Shown: positions 1-12,775, counted from the stretch's first letter. The stretch: 64,000 nt of DNA from Clitoria ternatea (GCA_037962975.1 CM075669.1:187868501-187932500), one strand, 5' to 3'. Numbers and translations are program-made. Notes: generated by a model from the letters alone, not told the origin.

Positions 1-2
1 GG

Positions 3-2713
3 TGGACGAATAAAAGTTTCACTGACTTACTAAAGTTGTTGAAAGAAATGCTCCCAACTGGAAACACCTTGCCAAATCATAACTATGAGGCCAAAAAGGT
101 GTTGTGTCCTATGGGTTTAGAGTATGAGAAAATACATGCATGCCCAAATGATTGTGTATTATTCCGAGGTGAGTTAGAAATACTGCATCGATGTCCTAGG
201 TGTAGGGTGTCACGGTATAAGAAGAAAGAGGCGGATTTGGATGAGGTATGCACTAAAGGGTCTCCTGCAAAGGTGTTGTGGTATCTGCCTATAGTTCCAA
301 GACTAAAGCGTCTGTTTGCCAATGCAGATGATGCAAAACTTATGAGATGGCATGCTGATGAAAGGGTTGTTGATGGACTACTTAGGCATCCGGCCGATGG
401 ATCGCAATGGAAGAAAATGGATATGATTTTTTCAGAATTTGCCCATGAACCAAGAAATGTTAGGCTTGCACTAGCCACAGACGGCATGAACCCGTTTGGG
501 AACCTGAGCACAAACCATAGTTCTGGCCTGTTTTGTTGTTTGTTTACAACTTGCCGCCATGGTTATGCATGAAGCAAAAATATGTCATGTTATCAATGAT
601 GATTTCTAGTCCATGACAACCGGGGAACGACATTGATGTATATTTAACTCCATTGGTTGAAGACCTCAAAAGGTTGTGGGAAGACGGGGTTGATGTGTTT
701 GACGGGTTTACCGGGCAGTCATTCAAATTGCGTGCCATGCTATTTTGCACGATCAATGACTTTCCAGCGTATGGTAACTTATCCGGGTACAGCGTGAAGG
801 GTCATAAAGCTTGTCCAGTATGTGAGGAGGGGACTAGTTCTGTGCGGTTGCATCATGGTAGGAAAAATGTTTATCTTCGACATTAAAGGTTTCTTAAAGC
901 GAATCATCCATTTGGGAGGTTGAAGAAGTCGTTTAACTGTGCCCAAGATTTTGAAATGGCTCCTCCACCACTATCTGGTCGCCAGGCATATGAAAAGGTG
1001 AAAGACGTCAACGTGCAATTTGGTAAGTGTGAAAAACAGCACCTGACACAAAACAATTGGAAGAAAAAGTCAGTGTTTTTTGACCTGCCATATTGGAGGG
1101 AGCTTGATGTAAGACACTACATTGATGTAATGTATGTGGAGAAAAATGTGTGCGACAGTTTAGTTGGTACACTCTTAAACATACCCGGGAAGACTAAGGA
1201 TGGCCTAAACTCGTGTATGGACTTGGAGTTGATGGGTATACGTCAGGATTTGCATCCACAATCAAAGGGCAAAAGAACATATTTGCCCCCAGCATGTCAT
1301 ACGTTGTCCAGAAAAGAAAAGCAAAGTCTGTGTGAATCGTTACGAAGTGTGAAAGTTCCTTCTGGTTATGGCTCCAACATCAACTCTTGTGTTTCCATGA
1401 AAGATTTGAAGTTAGTTGGGTTGAAGTCTCACGATTATCACATGTTGATGCAATAATTTCTGCCTATCACCATTCGTGACATTCTTCCTAAAAATGTGAG
1501 AAATGTCATAACAAGGTTGTGTATGTTTTTCAATGCCATATGTTGCAAGGTAATCATGCCCGGCGAATTGGATGTGTTGGAACATGAAGCATTACTTATA
1601 TTATGTTAGCTTGAAATGTATTTCCCGCCCTCTTTTTTTGACATAATGGTCCACTTACTCATCCATTTTGTGAGAAAGGTCCGTTTGTGTGGTCTAGTGT
1701 TCTTACGGTGGATGTATCCCGTTGAGCGATATATGAAGATATTGAAAGGGTATATGAAGAACCAGCGTCGTCCCGAAGCTTCAATTATGGAAAGATATAT
1801 TGCAGAGGAAGCAATTGAGTTTTGCACTGAATACATGTCACATGCTGCAAGCATTGGTATTCCAATGACTCGTCATGAAGGGAGATTGGATGGGAAAGGA
1901 ACGATTGGAAAAAAAATAAAGAGCATGCCACGTGATGATGTCCTTCAGGCACACTTGTATATTTTAAACAACACAGATGACGTGCAATCGTATCTAGCCA
2001 CTCACAAGGAGCTAGTCAAGAAAACCAACCCTAAAATGACTAAAAAGTAATTGTTGAATGAACACAACAAGAGTTTCATGTAGTGGTTCCAAAAGACCGT
2101 TCTGAAAGATGCATCTGCATCCTCGACATTGCATCGACTGGCACAGGGCCCGAACTTTGATGTCCTCACCTTTTGTGGATATGACATAAACAACTATTCG
2201 TTTTATACAAAGACACAGGATGAAAAGAATACAAATCAAAATAGTGGAGTGATGGTTGTCGCTCAGTCAATGCATTTCTTAACTTCAAAGGATAACAGCC
2301 CTGTGATGGCCGAGTCATGCTCCTTTGGTGTGATTGAAGATATATGGGAAGTCGATTATGGTCCCTTCACCGTTCCTGTGTTTAAATGCAAATGGGTTGA
2401 CAATAAGAACAGTGTCAAAACTGATGATTTAGGAGTTACATTGGTGGACCTCAACAAGATAGGGCATAAGGACGAACCATTCATAATGGCAACGCAAGTG
2501 AAACAAGTTTTTTATGTTGCTGACCCAGCTGACAAACGATGGCCAATTGTTATCCAATGTAGACACATTGGAGACCCCAATCTTGATATTGTGGAAATTT
2601 CATCTACCACAACACGTATTCTAACATCTATTGTGGAACATGACATAGATGATGTAGTTGCCAGTCGTCGTGACCACCATGAAGACTTGTGGGAAAATAT
2701 TTCATCTTCATAG
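3..2713 (+). pseudogene. TNP2-like CACTA transposase, broken (Transposase_21, DUF4218, DUF4216)
   Basis: CACTA transposases cut and join the element ends in the nucleus. The frame is open from base 3. It starts inside the transposase domain, with a cysteine-rich stretch (CPNDCVLFRGE, then CPRCRVSRYKKK) and a later ATDGMNPFGN motif typical of the family. A one-base deletion near 524 shifts the frame. The correct frame resumes through PPWLC and continues after a TGA at 614-616 into the LVEDLKRLWEDGV region from about 653. Further stops lie at 884, 1454, 1607, 2048 and 2081. A DUF4218-like segment (RDILPKNVR, then YPVERYMKILKGYMKN) covers about 1440-1990. A DUF4216-like segment follows at about 2240-2540 and the frame closes at 2711-2713. 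Most stops sit where the family normally has Gln or Arg. The N terminus is outside the window. Confidence 0.92.
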
Positions 2714-2825
2714 GGTATTAATCATGTTAATGATTCATTGAATTACATGTTATATTAATTATTTGTTGTATTAAATGTTATATTAAATATTTGACAATTG
2801 TGTTTCCTTGTTTGGACAGATACTC

Positions 2826-5800
2826 ATGGCTGACCAGGATGGACGATCTAGGTCTGACTCACAGGCCACTGATTCCTCTGCTCGAAGGAGCAGAGGTGTT
2901 ACCCGGATGGCAGACGTTGCACTTAGGTGTCACAGGGGAGAGAGGTTATGTGTTGACATGGATGTCAACACTGGTAGATTTGGAGGACCAAATACCGCGA
3001 AGTTTAGCAGTTATTTGGGAGTCGTGGCTCGGTTGAAGGTGTCCATCATTATCCCCGACTGGGATAATGTCGAGGAGGTGGTGAAGAACCAGATATGGAG
3101 TGATATTCTGGTAACTTAGATATCATTTAAGTTTTATTTTAGTGTATTATTTCATGTAATTCATAATAAGGACTCCTTTATGGACTAACTCCTTTCATGT
3201 AGGATTCTTTTGACATACCATCACATGACATAGCGAGGAGGAAGATCCTCAGTATTATGGCTGAGCGATGGAGGTCATTCAAATCGATACTCACCAGGAG
3301 GTATATTTGGACTTTAAATTCTTAATCAACACTTTGCCAAATTGTACTAATCCTTACTTTAAATGTACCTGAATTGTAGGTATGTATTCGGGTAGGACCA
3401 AGGACAGTTCCCTGGTGAGAAATATCCATTCATTAATCAGGAGACTTGGGATTCTTTCGTTGTATCTAGGCATTCTGACCAGTTTCAGGTACATTAGTTT
3501 TTAAATGATTAAATTGTATAATTTAAACGGCTAACTCTGAATATTTTTCTTTCTTGTTGTAGGCGGTCAGATCGAAAGCCCAGGACATTAGGAAGCTGAA
3601 TGACTGCCCCCACACACTGTCACGTGGGGGTTGCCGTAGGTTGGAGGAGCGGCTGGCCCAGGAGAGGCTGAGTTAGTGTCAGACTAGTCAGCCTGACACT
3701 CGTGTTGTGGATCCCCCTTCCCTACCTACACGCCATGACAAATGGAAGCGGGCCAGGATCAAGAAGAGTGGGGAATACACTTCCTCATAAGCTCAGGAGG
3801 TCGTCTCACGGATATTAAGTATTCCCCTTGTATCAGTGTCTATTTTTTGGTTTACGTGCAGGAAGTGAATACTAACTTGTTTGCTTTCAGGATTCCTTGG
3901 TTGAGCAATCAACCCAAGGGTGTTTCATAGCCCATGGTAGGCAGGATATTTTGACTACCGCCATCGGCAGGCCAGAGCACCCAGGAAGAGTGTGTGCTGT
4001 TGGTCGAGGTGTAGGTAAGTTGTAAATAACTGTATCCTTTCATTTTGTTATCTGTTAAATAATTATGGGCTAATCATTCATATTTTACAGGCCTCCATAG
4101 CTATTACAGTGCTCCCGACCCTGCCCCCTCCTTTGAAAAGTTGGTGGAGCAGAAGGTGGCTGTTGTGAAGGCTGAGTATCAGGAGTAGATATCTAGGCTC
4201 CACCAGGAGATGGCCCGATTCAGGGAGGAGATGAAGGCCTCATTCAGCCATCACCAGGAGACTACTGCACCAGCTAGCGACCCACAGGTTAGATTCCCTA
4301 TTCAATTTCCTCGGTTTTATTGTTTGTAATCACTTTCTTTCATTGTTGAATAACTTCTGCTTGATGTGTAAATATGTAGGTACGGAGAGTTAGCACTAAG
4401 GGGTCGTGCGCTACGGCTGACCCTGATGATGATGGGGTCGAGCCACCAGATACCCGTCAATATGACCTATTCATTGACGGGTCGGAGGAGCCAGTTGCCA
4501 CTGGCATGGTCTACAACTTAGGCCCTGTGGTTCACCATCAGACATTACCTGATCGTATATCCAGGGTCTCTGTTGTGCTCATCCTCGAGGAGGATGCTGC
4601 TGTGCCAATGGCAACTCCAGAGGTGAAGACCGTCGGTCAGGCGGTGGGCCACTTTCTGATGTAGCCCAACAGCCTTCTGACGGTTTCCCTTGGACAGGTA
4701 AAAACCTTAAACACTAACTAATTTTGTTATATTGTCAATTATGGTACAAACTGTGATGGTTGTCAATTGTTCAACAGGAACAGGCATTGAAGAGGCCAGA
4801 CCCGGCCGACGATCCCATCCGGATGCTATGGCGCATCGGGTATGAGCAAGAAGTGGAGACTGTTCAGGTCCCATGGGAGCCACTAGTGTTCGGCCGTCCA
4901 AGTACAGTACCACTTTACATTACACATTCTGACATGTGTGAGATTATTTCAGGGACGTCGATGCTGAACATCTCCATCATTTAGTTATGGGAGCTGTAAG
5001 TATATTGTTTTTTGTCCAATTTTTTCATTATACAAGTTATTTGTCGCTAACCATGTCTTAACTTGTTTAGGTTTCTGATAAAACTCTGTGTGGACTTAGG
5101 TTTCCAAGGAACTTATGGTTTCTTAGAGCCCTCTCTTATACAGAAGCAAGGAAACACCACGCAGAACACCCAGGCATACATCCAGAATTGGATGTTTGAG
5201 TCTGGGAAGACTGTATACATGGGCCCCTATCATAAAGGGTAATATTCTATTCCATAATTATTGTCATTAATTTTTGCATTTTGAAGTCTCACTTATCACT
5301 GGTAACTGCAGCGCTCACTGGACGCTTGTGGTGATCTGTCCCCAGGACTATCTTGCTCTGTACTTTGATACTTCGCATCGGGCAGTTCCACAAGACCTGA
5401 AAAATATAGTAGACGGGTAAGTTAATCCCTAAAAAATAAGTACAAATTCGGTTACATTATTTTTAGAACTATACGATTCTAACTTATATTATGTTTTGTT
5501 TGACGTAGGGCGGTGGTTGGATACAATCTACTGGTTGGAAATAAGTGCAACGGAAGAAAAGTTGCGTGGGTACACCCAAAAGTAAGTCAATCGTATTCAT
5601 TCAAATCTTCAATATATATTTTTTAATTTGCAAATTCACTTATTCTGTACGTTATGTCCATTGTAGTCTTACAGGCAGAAGGGTACCTTCGAGTGTGCCT
5701 ATTACGTTATGCATACCATGCTGACCATCGTCCAACAACATTTAGTAGATGGATAGACAGATGTAAGTCTTATCATTTGGACTACTTTTCTAACAATTTC

Positions 5801-5954
5801 ATTAATTTCATGTAATAAATATGGCTTTTGTTCTAATTGTTTTGTGCATTGTTTGCAGTACTTCAAGGACCGGTCATACTTCTCTAAGACACTTGTAGAT
5901 AATGTTAGAAAGCAATGGGCCTCATACTTCATTGAAATTAGCAAAAGAACTTAG
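2826..5954 (+). pseudogene. CACTA second gene: plant transposase-like N-terminus plus Ulp1-like C48 protease, about 13 exons, nonsense-riddled
   Basis: The reading frame can be followed through about 13 exons joined at ordinary GT/AG sites: 2826-3110, 3203-3300, 3380-3488, 3563 to about 3803, 3891-4014, 4091-4287, 4380-4697, 4778-4995, 5071-5238, 5312-5416, 5509-5581, 5667 to about 5762, and 5859-5954. The N-terminal exons resemble the plant Ptta/En/Spm transposase family (RRSRGVTRMADV, IRKLNDCPHT). Exon 5 carries the common GRPEHPGRV motif. The C-terminal exons form an Ulp1/C48 cysteine protease fold with a visible catalytic set: His at 5316-5318 (AHW), Asp at 5367-5369 and Cys at 5694-5696 (FECAYYVM). 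Proteases of this kind cut SUMO-like proteins; their role in CACTA movement is unknown. In-frame stops lie at 3393, 3674, 3788, 4186, 4662, 4982 and 5754, with no obvious indel. Exon ends are read by eye. Confidence 0.85.
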
Positions 5955-6199
5955 CTAGATATAGGATCTTTATTCTCTTAAATATGTATCTAGTGTAGGA
6001 TTTAGGGTTTATATTTTATTAGGTTACATTCATCTGAATTGTATATAGTTTCATTTTTTAGGTTGTTATGAATTCATATCAAATTAATTGTTATATATAT
6101 ACCATTCTTTTTATATATTGTTTGTTGTTGGATATGCTGGGATACTGTATATTGTGCTGGTTGTCTGAATGCTGGTTTGGGAAACAATAAAACAGAAAC

Positions 6200-6623
6200 C
6201 ATATTAAAAAAAACCACAGTATTTATTCACGGTTATGGTAACAGCCGTGATTATAGACCCTATTTATCCACAGTTACTACCATAACCGTGATTATACACA
6301 GTCTGTAAGTGAATTTTTTTTACTACTTATATTCACGGTTGTGCTAAACAACCGTGAATATAGATGTTCTTTATCCACGGTTTCTACTATAACTGTGAAT
6401 ATAAATTGTCTGTTATATTCACGGTTATAATCGACAACCGTGAATATACATAGTCAGTTATAGTCACAGTTGTTCCTAACCGTGGTTAGATGTAATTTAT
6501 AACCACGGTTGTTAACTATGGTTAAAGGCCCTCATTTACTACCACGGCTGCAACAACCACAGTTCTTTAACCGTGATTAAAGGCCATTTTTAACCGTGAT
6601 TATATCCATTTTTTCCACTAGTG
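6200..6623. repeat. CACTA 3' subterminal repeats and terminal inverted repeat
   Basis: About a dozen degenerate copies of a short motif (TTCACGGTT / AACCGTGAATA) occur here in both orientations, many as head-to-head pairs such as the one at 6226-6250. CACTA transposases bind subterminal arrays of this kind to bring the element ends together. The terminus itself is CCACTAGTG at 6615-6623, preceded by a T-rich run (CCATTTTTT). Some copies differ by C/T or G/A, which suits decay of a methylated element. Confidence 0.9.
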
Positions 6624-7904
6624 ATTGGGTTTTGATGAAACCTTAACCTTAAGATTTAGGAATATATATATATTGTGGCTAGGAGAGTTGATTTTGAGAG
6701 TAAATATATGATATTTAATGTTGGGTGTTATTATTTATGATGATAGATAATATTAATGATGGTAGATGACCATTGGTGATGGAACCTATATGTGAGTGTT
6801 GCCATAGATGTATAGAAATGAATGTGAACACCAAAACTGTGGTGGTTGTGATGGATTAATGAAATAAAATTATGGTTTGATGAGGTTTTAGACTATAATA
6901 AGTGTTATTTGGGCTTGTTGATTAATGTTGGTTTAAAAGAGGCTAAAATGGTTTATGTTGAACCTTAGGTGGCAATGATGACATCTGGGTGATCTATATA
7001 ATATTGGACCCATTATGGATTATGGGTGTGATATTGTTGTTGGGTATGGCTAACCCTTTAAGACTTAGAGAATTTTGGTTAATGGGAAAGAATTCCTGAA
7101 ACCTAATAAGGGTTAGAAAATGGTGTTTGTAACATGTTTAAGGCATGTTAAGAATTTTTAAATATGATAGTGAATATTTAGAATTGAAATTAATGCCTTG
7201 ATAGGCCAATTGATTGATATATATATATATATATATATATATTAATGTAGGACCTATTCCGAACGATGAGGCGTGACCGTCGAATCTTTCAGATTACTTC
7301 TCTTACGGTAGGAGAATAGTTTATATTCTAAGTGCATGATTTGAATAATTGATGATTAATGTATATGATATTGCTCATATTTTCCTTGTTATAGTTATGT
7401 TGGAATGATGTGATGATTGATATTGTGATCATGATGTACTTGGGAAATATATGATTGCATTTAGAATATATGTGTATGGTGTGTCCTTGGTGGTGATTGA
7501 TAGTGACTTGAGATATTTACAAAGTGTGTGCCTATGTCATAGTGTAAATACCATGTATATTTCACCATTATTAATGAGATATAATAATTAATGATGAGAA
7601 TTAAATGATGTGGTTGTGTGACACACCCATGAGTGATGATGAAAATATTGAGACAATCCATTATGTTTGTGGCCAATTAGTGAATTGGAAATGATGTTAA
7701 AAAAATTAAAATGATTAAAGAGATTGTGAATACCATATTAAATCTTGAAAGAATGGAAAAATAATTGAAATTGAAATCCACTAAGAATTGTGTGGTGACA
7801 ATGTATATGTTGGTGTTATACATTAGAAGTATACTTGTTGATATGCCTTCTTGATTTCCATGTGTGGATTGATATTGATGAGATTCCTTGACTATTATAA
7901 TGTG
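6624..7904 (+). mobile_element. Fragment H: LARD-type LTR remnant hosting the CACTA and copia elements
   Basis: This stretch has no gene. It is collinear with the middle of the element A LTR. It starts in a segment matching A near 14350 (GGGTTTTGATGAAA, then the TATATATTGTG segment). It passes the GAATTCCTGAAACCTAATA segment (7091; A near 14762) and the TAATGTAGG...GGTAGGAGAA segment (7240-7320; compare 14890-14975 in A and 59325-59410 in G). It ends in the TCCATGTGTGGATT segment (7858; A near 17360). It is therefore an older related LTR, cut on the left by the CACTA element and on the right by copia element D. Many positions differ from A, so it is divergent. An AT microsatellite lies at about 7218-7241. 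Confidence 0.75.
7218..7241. repeat. (AT)n microsatellite
   Basis: An uninterrupted run of AT dinucleotides within LTR fragment H. No function is inferred. Confidence 0.9.
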
Positions 7905-9169
7905 TGTTGGAAATATGCACTAAGAGCCTATATAGGACACATCATTCTGAATAAGACATTTTTTTGTTAAATAGTTTAACAGCCTTTATTTATCCTTGGA
8001 GTAATAGGTCATATGAGAGTTATTCCTAAAATGTCCCTAGTCAAGTATTTACATGGGAACATGTAAATACATTAAGACTAGTGTGTGACTGTACTAATGA
8101 TTTGATCTCACAATTCATGGATACAGATGATATCAAGTTTTCACACAGGTACACATTAAGAGTAATGATGTACTGGACAGACCCACCATGAGAATGTTGC
8201 ATGGATCATTCCATGAATGTCATAAACGATTCTCAATGTGATAATGGTATATGTAGTCCTTCGACCTGAAGTCACTACAATTCCTACATGAGGAGTTTGT
8301 TGTTTTAATACAATCAAATCTCTTTTGTAACAAGAGGACTATAAAGGTTGTGATTACGCAATGAACAAATTATGCAGAGGGATGTGAGTGATGAAGATGG
8401 AATTTGTCTCTCCTATATGACAAAAGTGATATCTATAGGCCACTTGACAGAGTGAGACTAAGGAAATGCATGACCATGCTAGAGAGAATAAATATTAGAT
8501 ATTTATTCAGATAAAGTCTACTCTGGTATCAAGTAAAATAAATTGTGGTGTATAAGGATGACGTGACCATGCCTTGGGCCCAATTAGGATATCGTGACAA
8601 AAGGAACAAACATATAAAATAATTATCACTTATAGGTTATATTGATAATAAATAATATTCAAACATAATAATGCATTGCTAGATGCCGTTTTTATTTTAT
8701 ATTGGTAATAAAATTGTTTATTATTAATATGACCGAGTATTTTACCTGTAGGGTCACACACATAGAGTAAGCCCATCAAAAAATAGCTTTTATTTAAGCT
8801 ATTGGGTCTAACTCATTTAGAATGAGTAAGGAGCCCACTCTTTAGAGAGAACAAATTAGGTCAAACCTAAGCCCATAAATATAGCACAAGATGCTCATAG
8901 GCGATTCACCTAAAAAGAGACACAAAATACGCAAAACTTGCAAAAGCTACACGCCGTCAAACTAGTATTTGGAAGGTATAGCATTTCATGTGGGAGTACT
9001 CGTGTGAACTCCTAAAGGACGAGGCTATAACTGCTTCAATATTCTTCAAGAGGTAATCCTAAAATAAAATATTTTTTTGTGTTTGTCTTATGCTTTGAAA
9101 CACGACGCATTACAAATCCTATGAGAATCCTTGTATTTCTGCTGCTCATGCACTAAGGATTCTCTAACA
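7905..9169 (+). repeat. Element D 5' LTR
   Basis: The LTR begins TGTTGGAAATATGCACTAAG at 7905 and ends CTCTAACA at 9169, directly before the primer-binding site. Its length is about 1265 bp. The first 120 bases match the 3' LTR at 63457-63580 with scattered substitutions. The phrase GCTGCTCATGCACTAAGGATTC near the end recurs just downstream at 9220-9242, inside the leader. Confidence 0.88.
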
Positions 9170-9170
9170 G

Positions 9171-9186
9171 TGGTATGAGAGCCTGG
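9171..9186 (+). other. Element D primer-binding site
   Basis: TGGTATGAGAGCCTGG follows the 5' LTR after one base (G at 9170). It is one mismatch from the usual TGGTATCAGAGC core complementary to the 3' end of plant initiator tRNA-Met, where minus-strand DNA synthesis starts. The mismatch fits an old element. Confidence 0.85.
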
Positions 9187-11423
9187 TTGCAAAATCGTGT
9201 TTTGGGCAAATGTTTTCTGCTGCTCATGCACTAAGGATTCTCTAGAATCTTTTGCAAGGTTTGCATCTTTTATTAGATATGATACAAAGGTTGTATTTTT
9301 AATGAGATATTATGCAAATGTTGAATTTTTTTTATGAAATATGTTGTAAAGGTTGCACCTTTTTGAAAGCTAACATCAATTTATTTTTGTTTTGTGTATA
9401 TTGATTGCTTTTCTCAACATTTTAATTAAAAAACATATTTTGGGATGTGCTTTATTATATGGACATGTTGTATGTTGCAATAGTGATTGTTTTATATGTG
9501 TTATAATTATAAGGCGTGTTTTATGTTCATTTAATTAAATTGAAGTCAAGGGTTGTATGCAATACATGTCTATATGCTTTCTCTTTCTAATATAATTGTT
9601 CTTGTGAGATTGTATTTAAAAAGTTTTAGAGTTAAATCCTAGCTGTAATGAAAACCTAGGATTCAAAAGTTGAAACTTAGTCATCGTGGTATTTTATTTA
9701 TTTGTAAATGTTACAAATAAAATATTTGATTTTAATATTATATTTTAAATTTGATTTGTAAAAGTTGCAAATCAAATTTTAATTGTGTTAAATTTAAAGT
9801 TTGTAAGAGTTACAAATTTAAATAATTTATTCTTATTAATTTTAATAGAATTTGCATCGTATGTGATCCTTTTAAAATTAATGTGATTTGTAGGAGTTAC
9901 AAATTGATTCATATTTATTGAATTTAATATGATTTGTAATTGCTACAAATAGAAGATAAAATCTTTATTAAATTTAATAATTTTAAAATCAAATATTTAA
10001 TCCTTAATAAAATTGATAGGATTTGCAAAAGTTGCAAATTAAAGATAAGATCTTTATCAAATTTAATAGGATTCAAAATAAAATATCTTGAACTCTAGTG
10101 ATAAGGTTTAAAATTTAAACCTTGATCATTCCTAAAAATGGGATGATTGTTGAGACTCTAGAGATAAGGTTTAAAAGTTAATCCTTGATTATTCTTATTT
10201 TAGGATAGTTGTCGTTCCAAAATTTAGGATTTGAAATTGTTTGAAATCATAATTGAATATTTTTAGTTGTTAATGGTCAGTGGGACGTTCTGGCTAGGAA
10301 AGACTTGGTACTTAAGTGGTCAAACCAGATCCACCTCTCTTTCTTGGGAACTAACCTGATTACAGTAGTAAATTTTAGGTTGAAACGCCACTCGACACCC
10401 TACAAAGGGTAGCCTTCCCTTGACCTTGTCTTTTGAACGGTCAACGGAACCTCCAAACTTCTCTGCGTAGTTTTCCTTTTATGACCCTGCGTGTCTAATT
10501 ATATGTTTTAAAATTTATTTTATTTTAAATAAAATTGATAATTGATTAATCAACACGTCCAACAATGAATGGTTATGGTCTTAGATTTTGTTTATTTAAT
10601 TTTAAATACAGCCTGCGTGTTGTGCCTTTCTCTATTCTTGAACTTCTTCTCTCAACCCTTCACTCGTATGTAAAATGAGTTTATTTATTACAATGTAATA
10701 TTGAAGAAGCCAACAAGGTGGAGACCTAGAAGAAACCTAGAGTGGTGACTCATGATGGATATGACCTTGAAAGGAACAAATGAGTGGTGACTCTAGGAGG
10801 ATGGTGGTTTCAAGAAGTGGGACTTTATGAAGTCAAAGCACCATAGTTCCTTTAGGTTTATTTTATTTTATTTTATTTTCTAGGAAGACCATAACCATCT
10901 CACATTTTTTAATTGCATGTTTTGGGGTTTTATTTTGCATTAAAGCATTTAATGAAAGTCGGTAACAATAAGAAAATTGAAATCCCTCAAGCTCGACAAT
11001 CATACCTTCCAATAAGTATTAACGTCAAACTTGATGTAGATAAAGTGAAGGTCACGCTATAGTTAGGTGTCTTTATTTACGTTTAGTAGGACATGATTAG
11101 ATAATTGGATTATCCAAGTATAACTTATTAAGTTTTATTCAAATAGACAATTTTCAATAAGATTGGAATGGCCTAATGGTATGAATAGTCTAAAACGTGT
11201 TCCAATAAGCAACACTCATCAATGCTAGTTTCAATAAAGTGTAGGTTCAGTCAAAGCAGGGTGCTTTTATTGATATTAGTAAAGGATGATGGATAATTGA
11301 ATTATCCAACCATTTGTTATTGGAGTTATCTAGGTAATTTTAATTAGATTGAAAAACATAGAAGTGTTAATATAAAGTTTAAATGCCTTCTAATAAGTAA
11401 CACTTGTCGAGACTAATGTCAAT
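9187..11423 (+). other. Element D leader and start of gag region, AT-rich, no intact ORF
   Basis: No gene is visible. The first part (9230-10260) repeats a degenerate phrase of the type TTTGCAAAGGTTGCA / ATTTGTAAAAGTTGCAAAT many times, alternating with AT-rich spacers; this looks like an old tandem array. From about 10260 the text is more complex. The short IEIPQAR-like reading at about 10978 may be the gag start. Near 11060-11420 there is a loose direct repeat of a segment with GTCAAAGCAGGGTGCTTTTATT; a related copy continues after insertion C at 40393-40425, which shows that the C flanks were contiguous. Confidence 0.6.
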
Positions 11424-11920
11424 TGTTACACCCCGATTTTCTGGACCTGAATCCCAACGTAATCAAGATAATAATTAATAAAGATACGATTAAATTTTTT
11501 GCGTTTAAAATAATTTCAAAACACCGCAATGATTACATCAAGACCCGAAACACAAAAAACCGAAGAGTGAGATTTAATAATTTATAAACTGGATCGCTAA
11601 TCAAAATGCCCACATGTATACAAAATAATTCGAGTTTATAGCGGAAGAAGAATATGTATACGGGGCACCCGCCTAGTTCCATATATGAAGATATGGAAAA
11701 AGGCTCAAACAACCATGCAACCACACCATATAAGCCTAATAGGTGACAACCAAGCAAGCATCCATATATCATTCATTGCCTATCATGATTTTTCAACCTT
11801 AGCTTATGTATTATCAATACATCATCCATATACATTGTCATCCATACAATATCATTAAATCGATGGTTATCAACTATCATCTTATACAATTCATTCATCA
11901 TAACATAATTAATAGTCATT

Positions 11921-12052
11921 GTCGGCCAAGGCTTTCCGTTACAACTATTTACCTTCCTCGAAAGCTTTAGTTCAAAGAAACAATCTCGTCCCATGATAAT
12001 CCTGCATCACAATGCTAAAAAGGAGACAACATGGGAGAGTGAGTTACACATT
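11921..12052 (-). promoter_or_regulatory. Universal LTR box, element C
   Basis: On the minus strand: AACTCACTCTCCCATGTTG, TTTTTAGCATTGTGATGCAG, then GCCTTGGCCGAC at 11932-11921. Confidence 0.65.
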
Positions 12053-12429
12053 CAAAATGACGAGTATAAATACATTGTGATTATGTGTACATGCATTCAA
12101 CCAACATGTGTGCTCTGCCATAATTCATTAATTCATCATTAAACCATCATCAAGGTATTATCTCAGGCATACAAGCCTCATTGTTCACAATTCATGTCAA
12201 GCACAAACACAAGCACATATACATTCACATAGCCTACATCATTATGGGCATTCATAATTATCATCATTAAATCATTTAAATCTTTAATCAGTTAACACTC
12301 TCTCAAAAGGTTTTCATCTCTTTTGGTCATCTCCATCTCAAATGCCATGCACCCATGGTACTGCATATGTTAAGTATTTAATGTATATGTAATGGATCCA
12401 TTTCTTACCATCAGGTGATCGCAACTACC

Positions 12430-12775
12430 ATGTCATTCATTTCACAAATATCATATCATCATCACGTTGGGTACTCCCTTCGTGGAACCCCTCAAGGTTA
12501 TTCATTCATCAAATATCATAACATCATCACGTCGGGTACTCCCTTCATGGAACCCCGTAAGGTTATGCATTCATCAAATATCATAACATCATCACGTCGG
12601 GTACTCCCTTTGTGGAACCTCGCAAGGTCATTCATTCATTAAATATCATAACATCATCACGTCAGTTACTCCCTTTGTGGAACCTCGCAAGGTTATTCAT
12701 TCATCAAATATCATAACATCATCATGTTAGGTACTCCCTTCGTGGAACCCCGCAAGGTTATTCATTGTGATCGCA
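12430..12775 (-). repeat. 65-bp tandem repeat in LTR C (about 5 copies)
   Basis: The phrase ATCACGTNGGGTACTCCCTT starts at 12461, 12526, 12591, 12656 and 12721, an exact 65-bp period. Each unit also has TGGAACCYCGCAAGGTTATTC and ATCAAATATCATAACATC. Read on the minus strand the units contain AAGGGAGTACC and CCTTGCGAGG, the same phrase that is spaced irregularly in the A LTR (28047-28390). In C this module was therefore turned into a regular tandem array. Confidence 0.92.

Larger units (their letters stand above)
1..6623 (+). mobile_element. CACTA (En/Spm-type) DNA transposon, 5' end outside window
   Basis: This is the 3' part of an autonomous-type CACTA transposon. It holds a TNP2-like transposase pseudogene, then a multi-exon second gene with a plant-transposase N-terminal part and a Ulp1-like cysteine protease C-terminal part, then about 400 bp of subterminal inverted repeats. 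The right end is CCACTAGTG at 6615-6623, the reverse complement of the CACTA-type terminus CACTAGTGG. CACTA elements make 3-bp duplications; ATT at 6624-6626 is the candidate but the left copy is outside the window. The sequence after 6623 resembles the middle of the element A LTR, so the transposon landed in an LTR fragment. Both genes are broken, so this copy cannot move itself. Confidence 0.93.
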
